Part shown: positions 1 through 8,403 of the stretch, in pieces
Position numbering within the stretch: the stretch's first letter is position 1
Layout: every line of letters starts with the position of its first letter
NCBI RefSeq assembly: GCF_028882255.1
Contig: NZ_JARBUY010000002.1
Location: 198,342 to 262,341, forward strand
DNA length: 64,000 bases
Source: Maribacter polysaccharolyticus
GTDB taxonomy: Bacteria; Bacteroidota; Bacteroidia; Flavobacteriales; Flavobacteriaceae
Direction of reading: 5' to 3'
Program-made: the position numbers and the translations under genes
The notes under the pieces: generated by a model
Told to the model about the DNA's origin: nothing
The model's database searches: none
What the model saw: the letters and a program-made list of their open reading frames with translations, nothing else

Positions 1-882
1 TTGCCGGTGGTCGATATTTGGGCCAACAAATTGCTGGACAGGCTTTTGGAGCGGTTCCCGGATATGGAAGTCAAGAAACCGGTCTTCAAATACACTTCCA
101 TCTTGGATGTGACTACTTCCCATTGTTATGCCCATCGTGGATTTACGCGTAGTGTGGCCGGATTTCTGTTGGATTTGGCCCATTTAAGGATACGACGGTT
201 GTTGGAGAGGGTCGTGGTATGGTTCAATCCGCGAAAAGACCCCTATGATAATTTCGATTTCCTAATCCAAAAAAGAAAGCAATACGACCTTGATTGTAAG
301 TTCTTTTTTCAGTTCGCCTCCTATTCCACCTATGATAAGAATGTATCTCCCAATAACAATAACTTTCGTTATTTGATAAAGTCGATAGCCGATTATTGCA
401 AGGTTTCTTTGGCAGCTTCCTATACTTCGTTCAATGATGTAGAGGTATTGCGAAAGGAGAAAAAGAGCCTGGCCAATGTGATCAATAGACAGGTAGATGA
501 CGTAAGGATGCGGTACAATAGGGTAGACGTGCCCCAGACCTATCGAAATTTGGTCGATGCCGAGTTTACCGATGATTATTCGATGGGGTATACCCACGAA
601 ATAGGATTTAGGGCTGGTACGTCCTTTCCGTTTTATTTATATGACATCAATTTGGAATTGCAACAACCCATAAGGGTCCATTCCTTTGCATTGCATGATT
701 ACGCCCTTCGGGATGAAGCTTCTCTTGGGGATATTATGGGGAAAGTGAAGGTGTTGTACCAAGAAGTGAAAAAAGTGAATGGCAGGTTGATAACGGTTTT
801 CTCGAACGAACTTTTAGGTACCGAACACCATATTGACTGGAAGGATATGTATGGGCAAATAATCAAAAACTACAATGTATAG
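1..882 (+). CDS. polysaccharide deacetylase-like protein, 5' truncated by window edge
   Basis: The frame is open from the first base, so the true start lies outside the window; 293 C-terminal residues are visible. The segment resembles the C-terminal half of the Bacteroidota polysaccharide deacetylase-like family that carries an N-terminal DUF7033 region. Supporting features are FFFQFASYSTYDKN, a run of charged residues around LRKEKKSLANVI, the VDVPQTYR stretch and the GFRAGTSFPFYLYD block. Family knowledge suggests a carbohydrate esterase fold acting on acetylated cell-surface sugar, but the N-terminal metal-binding part cannot be checked here. It overlaps the next gene by 8 bp, which suggests translational coupling. 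Family assignment is by motif memory only, so the function is tentative. Confidence 0.6.
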   Translation: MPVVDIWANKLLDRLLERFPDMEVKKPVFKYTSILDVTTSHCYAHRGFTRSVAGFLLDLAHLRIRRLLERVVVWFNPRKDPYDNFDFLIQKRKQYDLDCKFFFQFASYSTYDKNVSPNNNNFRYLIKSIADYCKVSLAASYTSFNDVEVLRKEKKSLANVINRQVDDVRMRYNRVDVPQTYRNLVDAEFTDDYSMGYTHEIGFRAGTSFPFYLYDINLELQQPIRVHSFALHDYALRDEASLGDIMGKVKVLYQEVKKVNGRLITVFSNELLGTEHHIDWKDMYGQIIKNYNV

Positions 883-1564
883 AGATCAAGTTTCGGATGT
901 GTTTTTTGATTTAGATCATACCCTTTGGGATTTTGAAAGGAATTCGGCGCTTACTTTTGAGCGGATCTTACAAGAGAATCGGGTCGATGTCGATCTAGAC
1001 GATTTCCTTGAAGTATATATCCCCGTTAACCTGGCGTTCTGGAAATTGTACCGGGAAGAGAAAGTCACTAAATCGGAATTGCGCTACCAGCGGCTGAAAA
1101 CCGTATTCGACACCTTGAAATATAGGGTTTCCGATGCCGTCATCGATCAGTTGGCCATAGATTATATTGAGTATCTTTCAACGTATAACCATCTTTTTCC
1201 CAATGCCATGGAGGTCCTCGATTATTTAAAGCCGAAATACAAACTCCATATCATCACCAACGGATTTCAGGAGGTTCAGGAAAGGAAATTGAAAAATGCC
1301 CATATCCGGGGATATTTCGATCAGGTGGTGAATTCGGAAATGGCCGGGGTAAAAAAACCGAATCCCTTGATTTTTGAATTGGCATTGAACAAGGCAAAAA
1401 CGACTTCCGGGAATTCGATGATGATCGGGGACAGTATTGAAGCGGATATCCTTGGGGCCCGGGCCGTAGGCATACACACCTTGCATTTCAACGCACATAA
1501 CGAACCGGAACATGAAATTTGCCAGATCATTCATGATTTGGGTGAAATAAAAAAGTATTTGTAG
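875..1564 (+). CDS. YjjG family noncanonical pyrimidine nucleotidase (HAD superfamily)
   Basis: This 229-residue HAD hydrolase has motif I DLDHT (Asp12 nucleophile, Asp14 acid/base), motif II ITNG near 126-129, the KKP lysine motif at 160-162 and motif IV GDSIEADI at 185-192. The FFDLDHTLWDF start and the length fit the YjjG nucleotidase family, which dephosphorylates noncanonical pyrimidine nucleoside monophosphates in the cytosol (house-cleaning). A helical cap lies between motifs I and II, as in subclass I HAD enzymes. The ATG sits inside the end of the upstream gene (8-bp overlap), so the two are probably co-transcribed. The next gene starts 54 bp downstream. The substrate is inferred from the family, not seen. 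Confidence 0.85.
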   Translation: MYRDQVSDVFFDLDHTLWDFERNSALTFERILQENRVDVDLDDFLEVYIPVNLAFWKLYREEKVTKSELRYQRLKTVFDTLKYRVSDAVIDQLAIDYIEYLSTYNHLFPNAMEVLDYLKPKYKLHIITNGFQEVQERKLKNAHIRGYFDQVVNSEMAGVKKPNPLIFELALNKAKTTSGNSMMIGDSIEADILGARAVGIHTLHFNAHNEPEHEICQIIHDLGEIKKYL

Positions 1565-1618
1565 AGTTATACATAGTATAACATTATGTGCTTTTTAGCG
1601 ATAAAAAGGATTTCTACA

Positions 1619-2170
1619 ATGAAAATCAAAAGGATAGGGACGTATGTATGGTTGATGTTTGTTTTTTCAATTCTTTTTTCCTGTGTCGAGGAACAGGATT
1701 TCAATCAGTATGATGATCTTAGTATTACCCCGACCTATGAGGCCAGTGTCCTTTATTTGGAGGTTCCCGAAAGTACGATAAATGACTTGCCGGCACCGGA
1801 CACCTACTCCCGTGAATTTGAATTTGAAGCCTTTAGTGAAACCGTTTTCGCAGATCGGGTGCTGGAAGGGGTGTTGACCTATTATGTCGAAAATACGACC
1901 AGTAAACCCCTGGAATTGGAAATACGGTTTTTGGATGCGACAGGAAATGTTCTGGCTACCGAAGTATTCGAACTGGATCCGGAACCTTCTGCTGAGGTGA
2001 TACGGGAAACCTATTATGGACCCTATGGGGAGGATATCGACATTATCCGTAATATTTCAAGTATTTCGGTAACCGCTACCAACAATGGGGATAATGTAAG
2101 CACTTCTTCACAAGACAATCCAATGGTCACCCTAAAGAGTAGTGGTGCATTCACGGTAAGCATTAAATGA
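1619..2170 (+). CDS. putative lipoprotein of unknown function
   Basis: I do not recognise a named family. The frame extends 11 codons upstream to 1586, but the ATG at 1619 gives a clean type II signal peptide (MKIKRIG, then a hydrophobic stretch ending ILFSC with lipidated Cys22), so that start is preferred; the product is 183 residues. The mature part is acidic and rich in beta-prone segments and probably forms a beta-sandwich domain (periplasmic or outer-membrane anchored). Its stop overlaps the start of the DUF5723 gene in an ATGA junction, implying translational coupling and perhaps a joint envelope role with that putative outer-membrane protein. Confidence 0.65.
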   Translation: MKIKRIGTYVWLMFVFSILFSCVEEQDFNQYDDLSITPTYEASVLYLEVPESTINDLPAPDTYSREFEFEAFSETVFADRVLEGVLTYYVENTTSKPLELEIRFLDATGNVLATEVFELDPEPSAEVIRETYYGPYGEDIDIIRNISSISVTATNNGDNVSTSSQDNPMVTLKSSGAFTVSIK

Positions 2171-3603
2171 GGATGGTAAAGAAAGCGGTTGTTATTACCA
2201 TATTTTGCATCGGGTTGTTCATGCACGCCCAAAACAAGCAATTGTTGTACGATTTTACCGAAGTTCCCCAAGCTTTGATGATCAATCCAGGAATGGAAAC
2301 CGATTTTTCATGGTATGCGGGCATTCCGCTATTGTCCGGAATTTCGGTACAGGCCGGTTCCAGTGGTATTACGGTCAATGATATTTTTGCCAATGACGGT
2401 CTCGATATCAATGATAAGGTTCGCGATAGGCTTATCTACGGAATGGCCACCCGGGATGAAGTGAGCAGTACGGATCAAGTAGAGATTTTTAGTGGGGGAT
2501 TCAGGGGTAAGGATCCAAGTGTTTTTTATTCTTTCGGACTCTACAATGAGGTCGATGCCATAGTTTATTGGTTCAAGGATTACGCCATTCTGGGGTATGA
2601 GGGCAATGCGGATAGACTCAATGAACGTTTTGATCTAAGTGATTTGGTAACAAGGGGCGAAATGCTCAATGTGTTCCATTTCGGGATCAATAAACGAATG
2701 AACAAAGATCTTACGTTGGGGGCTAGGGGAAAAATCTATTCGAGCATATTGGATTTCAACACGGTCGATAACGATGGTTATTTTGTGACTACCGAAGGGG
2801 AGAACAATGTTTATGCCAGTACGTTGGATGCCGATCTCGAATTACGTACTTCTGGGGTAAATGCCTTGGAACGAGCATCGGATGATGATAATGTTGCCGC
2901 TACGCTAATAAAAAGAGGGTTGTTCGGAGGGAATCTGGGCTTAGGGGTCGATCTTGGTTTTACCTATTATTTGAATGGGCAAACGGTGGTAACCGGAAGT
3001 CTTTTGGATCTGGGTTTTATTTACCATGCGAACGATGTTGAGAATTATACCCTTGAGGGAAACGCTACCATTGAAGGGGTAGAGGTCATATTGCCCGATG
3101 CCCTTGACGATCCGGATCAAGACTTTTGGCAAGACTTGGTCGATGAGGTGGAGGAATTCATTCCTTTTGAAAATGATACGAAGGCCTATGTCACCTTTAG
3201 GCCAACGAAATTATATGGTTCGATCCGTTATAATTTTGGAGAGCCCATGCAGGGGTCCGCTGTTTGTGACTGTGATTACCAAAATGCCAATAGTGCCTCG
3301 AGTGCGGTCAAGTATCGGAATAGCATCGGGGGGCAGTTGTATATGATCAATAGACCAAGGGGGCCCCAAAGTGCCCTCACCGCTTTTTATCAGAGAAGGT
3401 TTGGCAATTTTATGGCCTTAAAGGCAACATATACCGTGGATAAATTTACGTTTACCAACCTTGGTTTGGGGGCGACATTTCAAGCCGGGGCGTTTAATTT
3501 CTATCTTATGGCAGATAATTTATTGGCTTACCGGAATATAGCGGATAGTCATTATTCATCTTTTCAAATCGGATTAAATATCATATCTTGGGGTGAGAAA
3601 TGA
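2167..3603 (+). CDS. DUF5723 family putative outer-membrane beta-barrel protein
   Basis: This 478-residue protein has an N-terminal signal peptide (hydrophobic residues about 6-19, cleavage after MHAQ) followed by LLYDFTEVPQALMINPG, characteristic of DUF5723 proteins of Bacteroidota. The rest alternates amphipathic strands and glycine-rich turns (for example GARGKIYSSI, GGNLGLGVDLGFTYYL) and ends in repeated strand-like segments, as in outer-membrane barrels. No biochemical function is established for the family. It is coupled to the upstream lipoprotein by a 4-bp overlap, and its stop lies 13 bp before the next gene's likely start, so 1619-4456 looks like a three-gene envelope operon. An acidic insert (DALDDPDQDFWQDLVDEVEE) near residues 305-325 is probably a surface or periplasmic loop. 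Confidence 0.75.
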   Translation: MRMVKKAVVITIFCIGLFMHAQNKQLLYDFTEVPQALMINPGMETDFSWYAGIPLLSGISVQAGSSGITVNDIFANDGLDINDKVRDRLIYGMATRDEVSSTDQVEIFSGGFRGKDPSVFYSFGLYNEVDAIVYWFKDYAILGYEGNADRLNERFDLSDLVTRGEMLNVFHFGINKRMNKDLTLGARGKIYSSILDFNTVDNDGYFVTTEGENNVYASTLDADLELRTSGVNALERASDDDNVAATLIKRGLFGGNLGLGVDLGFTYYLNGQTVVTGSLLDLGFIYHANDVENYTLEGNATIEGVEVILPDALDDPDQDFWQDLVDEVEEFIPFENDTKAYVTFRPTKLYGSIRYNFGEPMQGSAVCDCDYQNANSASSAVKYRNSIGGQLYMINRPRGPQSALTAFYQRRFGNFMALKATYTVDKFTFTNLGLGATFQAGAFNFYLMADNLLAYRNIADSHYSSFQIGLNIISWGEK

Positions 3604-3616
3604 TAGCATGATTTTT

Positions 3617-4456
3617 ATGAAAAAATTTATTGTATTACTTGTTGCGCTTAGTGTGAATTTTGGGTATTCCCAGAATGATTTGAACTCCTATAAATATATT
3701 ATCGTCCCAAAAAAATTCGATGCTTTTAAGAAGGTTAACCAGTTTAAGACCAGTACATTGGTCAAGCATCTGTTCACCCAAGAAGGCTTTAATGCGGTTT
3801 ACGATGATGCCCTTCCCGCAGAATTGGAACGTAACCGCTGTCTGGGATTGCTGGTCTTCATAAATGAAGAATCCAACATGTTCACTACGAAAACAACTTT
3901 GGTTTTGAAAGACTGTTCCTCTAGGGAGGTGTTTGCCACAAAACAGGGCGTCAGCAAAAAGAAAGATTTTGAGAGTGCTTATAAAGAAGCCTTGACCGAA
4001 GCGTTCGGGACGATCAAAGCATTGAACTACCGTTATTCGCCTTCCCATACCGCAGAAGTCTCCAAACCGGTGGCCGTTGTGCAGAGCGAAGTAAAAAAGC
4101 TTCCGAAGAACAAAGTGGAAGCTGTAGTGGTTCAACAGGAAGCAACTCCTGAAAAGCAATCCTATAAAAGTAAGGAACCTGTACCATCGACCAAGATAAA
4201 AGCAGGGATTGAAAACCCGGGAGGTGGCAATGATTGGGGTATACTATATGCCCAGGAAATCGCAAACGGGTATCAATTGGTAGACAGTTCTCCGAAGATC
4301 CGTTTAAAAATCTATCGTACTTCGATACCTGATGTCTATACGGTGACCTATGAAAAGGATGCCAACGGCATTGTGTTCAAGAAAAACGGCACATGGTATT
4401 TGGAGTATCGTTCCAACGGTCAGATAAAGACCGAGGCATTGAACATAAAATTCTAA
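3617..4456 (+). CDS. secreted protein of unknown function
   Basis: This 279-residue protein starts MKKFIVLLVALSVNFGYSQ, a signal peptide with cleavage after YSQ. ATGs at 3593 and 3608 are in frame, but 3617 puts the positive charges directly before the hydrophobic core. The N-terminal domain (about 20-145) follows a pattern common in flavobacterial hypothetical proteins (YKYIIVPKKFDAFK, then LKDCSSREVFATKQG). A low-complexity linker rich in Lys, Val, Glu and Pro (about 150-200) precedes a small C-terminal beta domain (GNDWGILYAQ to the end). I do not recognise a function. It closes the putative envelope operon and overlaps the convergent rarA gene by 4 bp, so no intergenic terminator fits between them. 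Confidence 0.6.
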   Translation: MKKFIVLLVALSVNFGYSQNDLNSYKYIIVPKKFDAFKKVNQFKTSTLVKHLFTQEGFNAVYDDALPAELERNRCLGLLVFINEESNMFTTKTTLVLKDCSSREVFATKQGVSKKKDFESAYKEALTEAFGTIKALNYRYSPSHTAEVSKPVAVVQSEVKKLPKNKVEAVVVQQEATPEKQSYKSKEPVPSTKIKAGIENPGGGNDWGILYAQEIANGYQLVDSSPKIRLKIYRTSIPDVYTVTYEKDANGIVFKKNGTWYLEYRSNGQIKTEALNIKF

Positions 4457-5730
4457 TGGTCGTATTTGCTTTTCCAGCGTTTTTTTAAAAATTCACCGAT
4501 CGCATTTTCGCGTGGGTTTTTTCCGGGTTTGTAAAAACTCGTCCCCGTCAATTCCTCGGGTAAAAATTCCTCATCCACGAAGTTGTCGTCGTAGTCGTGG
4601 GCGTATTTGTATTCCTTACCATACCCCAGGTCTTTCATTAATTTGGTCGGGGCGTTGCGCAAGGGTAGGGGAACAGATAGGTTTCCGGTCTGTTTGACGG
4701 TTTGCTGGGCCGTATTGATGGCCATGTAACTCGCATTGCTTTTAGCGGAAGTGGCCAGATAAATGGCACATTGACTCAAAATGATACGTGCTTCGGGGTA
4801 TCCGATGGTCGTTACCGCCTGAAACGTGTTATTGGCAATGACCAAGGCGGTGGGGTTCGCTAAGCCGATGTCCTCGGAGGCCGAAATCAACATCCTCCGT
4901 GCAATGAACTTCAAGTCTTCACCCCCTTCTATCATTCGGGCCAGCCAATAGACCGCACCATTGGGGTCGCTCCCTCGTATCGATTTGATGAATGCCGATA
5001 TGATATCATAATGCTGTTCGCCGGTTTTGTCATATAAAACGGTATTGCTTTGCACTTTGCCCAAGACAAGATCATCGGTAATCGTGATGGTATCGGATTG
5101 CTCCGAATTCACGACCAATTCAAAAATGTTCAGGAGTTTTCTACCGTCTCCCCCCGATAGCCGTAATAAGGCCTCGGTTTCCTTTAGGGTTATTTTCTTC
5201 GATTTCAGATAGTCGTCCTGTTTGATGGCCCTTGCCAGTAAAGCCTCAAGATCTTCTTTGCCAAAGGCGTTCAATATATATACTTGGCAACGGGACAATA
5301 AGGCAGGGATGACCTCAAAACTCGGATTTTCGGTGGTGGCACCGATAAGGGTTACCCAACCTTTCTCAACGGCCGCCAACAATGAATCTTGTTGTGATTT
5401 GCTGAACCTATGGATCTCATCAATAAATAAAATCGGGTTTTTCGTAGTAAAGAGACCACCACTCTGTTTGGCCTTATCAATGACCTCACGGATATCCTTT
5501 ACCCCACTGTTAATGGCACTAAGGATATAGAAAGGCCTTTGGCTTTCGTGGGCAATGATATTGGCCAAGGTGGTCTTGCCTGTTCCAGGAGGACCCCATA
5601 GAATCAAAGAAGGAATGATGCCTTTTTTTATTTGATGGGTCAAGGAACCCTTTTCGCCAACCAAATGGTTTTGGCTAATGTATTCCTCTAAGGTCTTAGG
5701 ACGTACCCTTTCTGCCAATGGTTCATTCAT
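4453..5730 (-). CDS. rarA: replication-associated recombination protein A (AAA+ ATPase)
   Basis: This 425-residue AAA+ ATPase has Walker A GPPGTGKT (46-53), Walker B LFIDEIH (about 101-107) and the sensor region GATTENPSF (about 130-138). A C-terminal MgsA-type tetramerisation region follows, with the conserved DPNGAVYWLARMI and AYMAINTAQ-like stretches. RarA (MgsA) acts at stalled or gapped replication forks and interacts with single-stranded-DNA-binding protein. Length and order match the family end to end. The start MNEPLAERVRPKTLEEYI is the conserved one. It is transcribed from the divergent region at 5731-5879 and converges on the secreted-protein gene with a 4-bp overlap. Confidence 0.95.
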   Translation of the reverse strand: MNEPLAERVRPKTLEEYISQNHLVGEKGSLTHQIKKGIIPSLILWGPPGTGKTTLANIIAHESQRPFYILSAINSGVKDIREVIDKAKQSGGLFTTKNPILFIDEIHRFSKSQQDSLLAAVEKGWVTLIGATTENPSFEVIPALLSRCQVYILNAFGKEDLEALLARAIKQDDYLKSKKITLKETEALLRLSGGDGRKLLNIFELVVNSEQSDTITITDDLVLGKVQSNTVLYDKTGEQHYDIISAFIKSIRGSDPNGAVYWLARMIEGGEDLKFIARRMLISASEDIGLANPTALVIANNTFQAVTTIGYPEARIILSQCAIYLATSAKSNASYMAINTAQQTVKQTGNLSVPLPLRNAPTKLMKDLGYGKEYKYAHDYDDNFVDEEFLPEELTGTSFYKPGKNPRENAIGEFLKKRWKSKYDH

Positions 5731-5745
5731 GGGGTAAATTTAAAA

Positions 5746-5753
5746 CAAAGTTA
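5746..5753 (-). promoter_or_regulatory. candidate -7 element for rarA
   Basis: On the minus strand this reads TAACTTTG, a perfect match to the Bacteroidota -7 consensus TAnnTTTG, 15 nt before the rarA ATG. I could not find a convincing TTG -33 element about 19 nt further upstream, so this is half a promoter at best. Confidence 0.35.
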
Positions 5754-5879
5754 CAATCGTTCCGTTTTTTATACTGTAGGATTGGGAATAAATGACGGAT
5801 TCATGATTAATAAATGACAATTTATCATATTTGTGGAATATGGTAGGTTTTTTGAACACGTTGAAACGATTTTAATAGC

Positions 5880-6629
5880 ATGTCCGAAAGCAATTATTTT
5901 AAGTTTACCCAGGCCGTGATCATCGCTCCTTTAATAGGAGTCATATTGATATGGACCGTTTTTTGGGTAGAACTCGAACTTCATACCAATTTTAATGATT
6001 ATGGGGTATATCCCAGGACGTTGAAAGGATTAAGGGGTATAGTGTTCAGTCCGTTTATCCATGGGTCGGTCGAGCATTTGTATAACAATACCATTCCTCT
6101 GGCGATATTAACGGCATCCTTGTTTTATTTCTATAGGGATATCGCCCTAAAGGTATTGCTGTATGGTTTGTTGTTTTCGGGGTTGTTTACCTGGGGTGTA
6201 GGTAGGCCATCGTACCATATCGGGGCCAGTGGCATAATTTATCTGTTGGCCAGTTTTGTGTTTTTCAAGGGAGTTTTTTCAAAGTATTACCGGTTGGTGG
6301 CCTTGTCTTTGGTGGTGGTGTTCATCTATGGAAGTCTTTTGTGGTATGTATTCCCGATAAAGGATGGCATTTCCTGGGAGGGACACTTGGGAGGGTTCAT
6401 TGCCGGACTGGTACTTGCCTTTTTTATGAAGGCCAAAACGCCCTCTCCGAAAAAGTTCGATTGGGAACGTGACGATTATGATGCGGAGGCCGATGAATTC
6501 CTAAGGCACTTTGATGAAGACGGTAATTTTATCGAAACAAAGCCCGAAGGGCATAAAGAAGAGGAAGGGTCCATTAAGATCACCTACCATTACCGCACGA
6601 AGGATCAAAAGGATCGCCTACCCGATTGA
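5880..6629 (+). CDS. rhomboid family intramembrane serine protease
   Basis: This 249-residue membrane protein carries the rhomboid signature. GASG with catalytic Ser117 starts one helix, and the catalytic His169 lies in EGHLGGFIAGL. The upstream HGSVEHLYNN (about 61-70) supplies the oxyanion-side His and Asn residues. Hydrophobic segments near 12-30, 55-85, 90-105, 115-130, 137-158 and 167-184 fit the six-helix core. Rhomboids cleave transmembrane segments of other membrane proteins in the inner membrane; the substrate is unknown. After the last helix there is a cytosolic-looking, strongly charged tail of about 65 residues. The gene is divergent from rarA and its 3' end overlaps convergent rlmB by 12 bp. 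Confidence 0.9.
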   Translation: MSESNYFKFTQAVIIAPLIGVILIWTVFWVELELHTNFNDYGVYPRTLKGLRGIVFSPFIHGSVEHLYNNTIPLAILTASLFYFYRDIALKVLLYGLLFSGLFTWGVGRPSYHIGASGIIYLLASFVFFKGVFSKYYRLVALSLVVVFIYGSLLWYVFPIKDGISWEGHLGGFIAGLVLAFFMKAKTPSPKKFDWERDDYDAEADEFLRHFDEDGNFIETKPEGHKEEEGSIKITYHYRTKDQKDRLPD

Positions 6630-7367
6630 TCCATCCATTCGCTGGCGGACCACTTCGTATAAGAATACCCCACAAGCAACGGAAACATTCAATGATCCTA
6701 TTTCACCCATTAATGGCAGCTTGGCCGTTTGGTCTGCAGCTTTGATCACCGAAGGGGAAACCCCCTTGTCTTCGGCTCCCATTACAATGGCAGAAGGCCC
6801 GTTAAAGGAGGCATCATAGATGGTGCTGTTCGTTTTTTCGGTAGCCACGGTCACCGAAATGCCCGAAGCTTGGAGATAGAATACCGCATCTTTGATATGG
6901 TCCACTTTGACAATGGGCACTTTGAATGCTGCCCCGGCAGAAGTTTTAATGGTATCTGCGGTAACAGGGGCAGAACCTTTCTTTTGTATAATGATACCAT
7001 CGACCCCGGTACATTCCGCGGTTCTGATAATGGCCCCAAAATTACGGACATCGGAAAGTTGGTCCAATAATAGGAAAAGGGGAGCTTTTTTGCTTTCCAT
7101 GACCTGTTCTACCAAGGTTTCAAGGTCGTAGAAGGTAATGGGGGAGATGTTGGCGATAACCCCCTGGTGGTTGTTTTTGGTAAGTCGATGCAATTTCTCT
7201 GGCGGAACGTATGAAACATTTATGCCATGCTTACGGATTAGGCCCTCCAATTCCTTGGATAGGTCTCCTTTAAGCCCTTTTTGTATAAAAATCTTGTCAA
7301 TGGCTTCATCGGCGTTGATCGCTTCGATGATGGCTCTGATACCATAAATTTGGGTGGGTTTTTCCAT
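6618..7367 (-). CDS. rlmB: 23S rRNA (guanosine-2'-O-)-methyltransferase RlmB
   Basis: This is a SPOUT-class TrmH/SpoU methyltransferase. It has an N-terminal substrate-binding domain (IYGIRAIIEAI onward), motif 1 DVRNFGAIIRTAE (about 106-118), motif 2 with MGAEDKGVS, and motif 3 SLNVSVACGV forming the trefoil-knot SAM site. The family methylates G2251 of 23S rRNA in the peptidyl-transferase loop. An in-frame ATG at 7394 would add nine residues, but that extension runs through the terminator of array unit A (7383-7412). The start at 7367 (MEKPTQIYGIRAI) also fits the family, giving 249 residues. It converges on the rhomboid gene with a 12-bp overlap and is the last housekeeping gene before the SusCD array. 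Confidence 0.92.
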   Translation of the reverse strand: MEKPTQIYGIRAIIEAINADEAIDKIFIQKGLKGDLSKELEGLIRKHGINVSYVPPEKLHRLTKNNHQGVIANISPITFYDLETLVEQVMESKKAPLFLLLDQLSDVRNFGAIIRTAECTGVDGIIIQKKGSAPVTADTIKTSAGAAFKVPIVKVDHIKDAVFYLQASGISVTVATEKTNSTIYDASFNGPSAIVMGAEDKGVSPSVIKAADQTAKLPLMGEIGSLNVSVACGVFLYEVVRQRMDGSIG

Positions 7368-7382
7368 GGGGTAAAGGTAAAT

Positions 7383-7412
7383 AAAAAAAGCCACCTCAAA
7401 AGAGATGGCTTT
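7383..7412 (-). terminator. terminator of array unit A
   Basis: On the minus strand a 10-bp stem (AAGCCATCTC / GAGGTGGCTT, with one G-U pair) with a TTTT loop is followed by a run of T. It lies 55 bp after the stop of the unit A lipoprotein gene and just ahead of rlmB, so it separates the array from rlmB. Confidence 0.85.
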
Positions 7413-7466
7413 GGATAGATGGTTGGTTAACTTCTATCAAAAAAATATGCTAAATCAAAAACATAT

Positions 7467-8387
7467 TTATTCCTTACAAAGGTTCAACGTGATCAAGCCT
7501 TCACTTGGAGCTTCTACATCCGCAATGACCTCGCCACTGGTAGGACCGTAAATTTGGAATGAAACTTCGGAGGTATAGGTGTCACCGGTGAAATACCACT
7601 CCATTGAGGTAGATCCTTCCGGAATGGTGATGGTGGTTTCATAGGAAGAATAAGGTCCTTCGCCCGTACTCCAATAATCAGGAATGTCTGCATATAGGAC
7701 AGTAGTGCCATCTATAGTGATCATGATACCATCACCTTGCCATCCATCTCCATAGCTATCCTGCATTTTTACCAAATAGTCCCCTGCCGGAGGGGCATCG
7801 GGAATACAGACGAACTGGGACGTATAACTAAACGCGTCACTATAGTAAGTTTCCGATAAGATGCTTGTCCCGGTGTTGTCATAACCGAATATACGACCAT
7901 CACTTAGTTCTATTTCGGCGTAATAGGTTAACTGGTCGCCACCCTCGGCAAGACCTAAGTCCAGATCCAACGCATCAATGGCATCGGCTGCAGCTATGGT
8001 AAAGCTTAAGGTAGGGTAGGTAGTCCCTTCCTCAAATGAATCACTGGAATACTCATAAACCAACACTTGGTCGTTAATACTGTAATCCGGATCGTCGTCA
8101 TCCACAATGGTGTTATCCCTGAAAGTGGCGTAAATCCTATAATCCGTAACCAGAGAGCCGGACTCTTGATCGACAAACTCGATTTCAACATCGAAAGTTG
8201 AAGCTGAAACGTTGTTGATGTTCGCATTGGTGTCAGTGGAAATATCAATTATCCGGGCATAAGCTCCGTACTCATCCGATGCAGCCGTTTGAAGCTCGTT
8301 TACGTTGTCTGTATCACAGGAATGGAAAAAAGCTAGAAATGCCAATGCCCTTAGACCTGTTTTATATGTTAAATGTTTTGTTTTCAT
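7467..8387 (-). CDS. unit A surface lipoprotein with C-terminal DSYGDGW domain
   Basis: This is the third gene of unit A, starting 16 bp after susD stops. The frame runs upstream to 8453, but the ATG at 8387 gives MKTKHLTYKTGLRALAFLAFFHSC, a lipoprotein signal with Cys24, so that start is used (306 residues). Residues about 40-190 look like beta-sandwich modules with an acidic stretch (VDDDDPDYS). The C-terminal domain starts around CIPDAP and contains MQDSYGDGW (Asp at 210), then an EVSFQIYG strand, and ends in a Cys. The same domain closes the lipoproteins of units B and D. By position it resembles a SusE/SusF-type surface ligand-binding lipoprotein, but the family is not one I can name. 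Confidence 0.7.
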   Translation of the reverse strand: MKTKHLTYKTGLRALAFLAFFHSCDTDNVNELQTAASDEYGAYARIIDISTDTNANINNVSASTFDVEIEFVDQESGSLVTDYRIYATFRDNTIVDDDDPDYSINDQVLVYEYSSDSFEEGTTYPTLSFTIAAADAIDALDLDLGLAEGGDQLTYYAEIELSDGRIFGYDNTGTSILSETYYSDAFSYTSQFVCIPDAPPAGDYLVKMQDSYGDGWQGDGIMITIDGTTVLYADIPDYWSTGEGPYSSYETTITIPEGSTSMEWYFTGDTYTSEVSFQIYGPTSGEVIADVEAPSEGLITLNLCKE

Positions 8388-8403
8388 TTTTTGGATATTA
8401 AGA

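Noticed and set aside
3635-4159. 174-codon minus-strand frame opposite the secreted protein gene
   Set aside because: It is a shadow of the plus-strand gene, which has a signal peptide and a typical flavobacterial sequence; the shadow has no recognisable protein features.
5826-5833. CATATTTG as a promoter of the rhomboid gene
   Set aside because: It matches seven of eight -7 bases but no -33 TTG lies about 19 nt upstream, so I did not list it as a feature.
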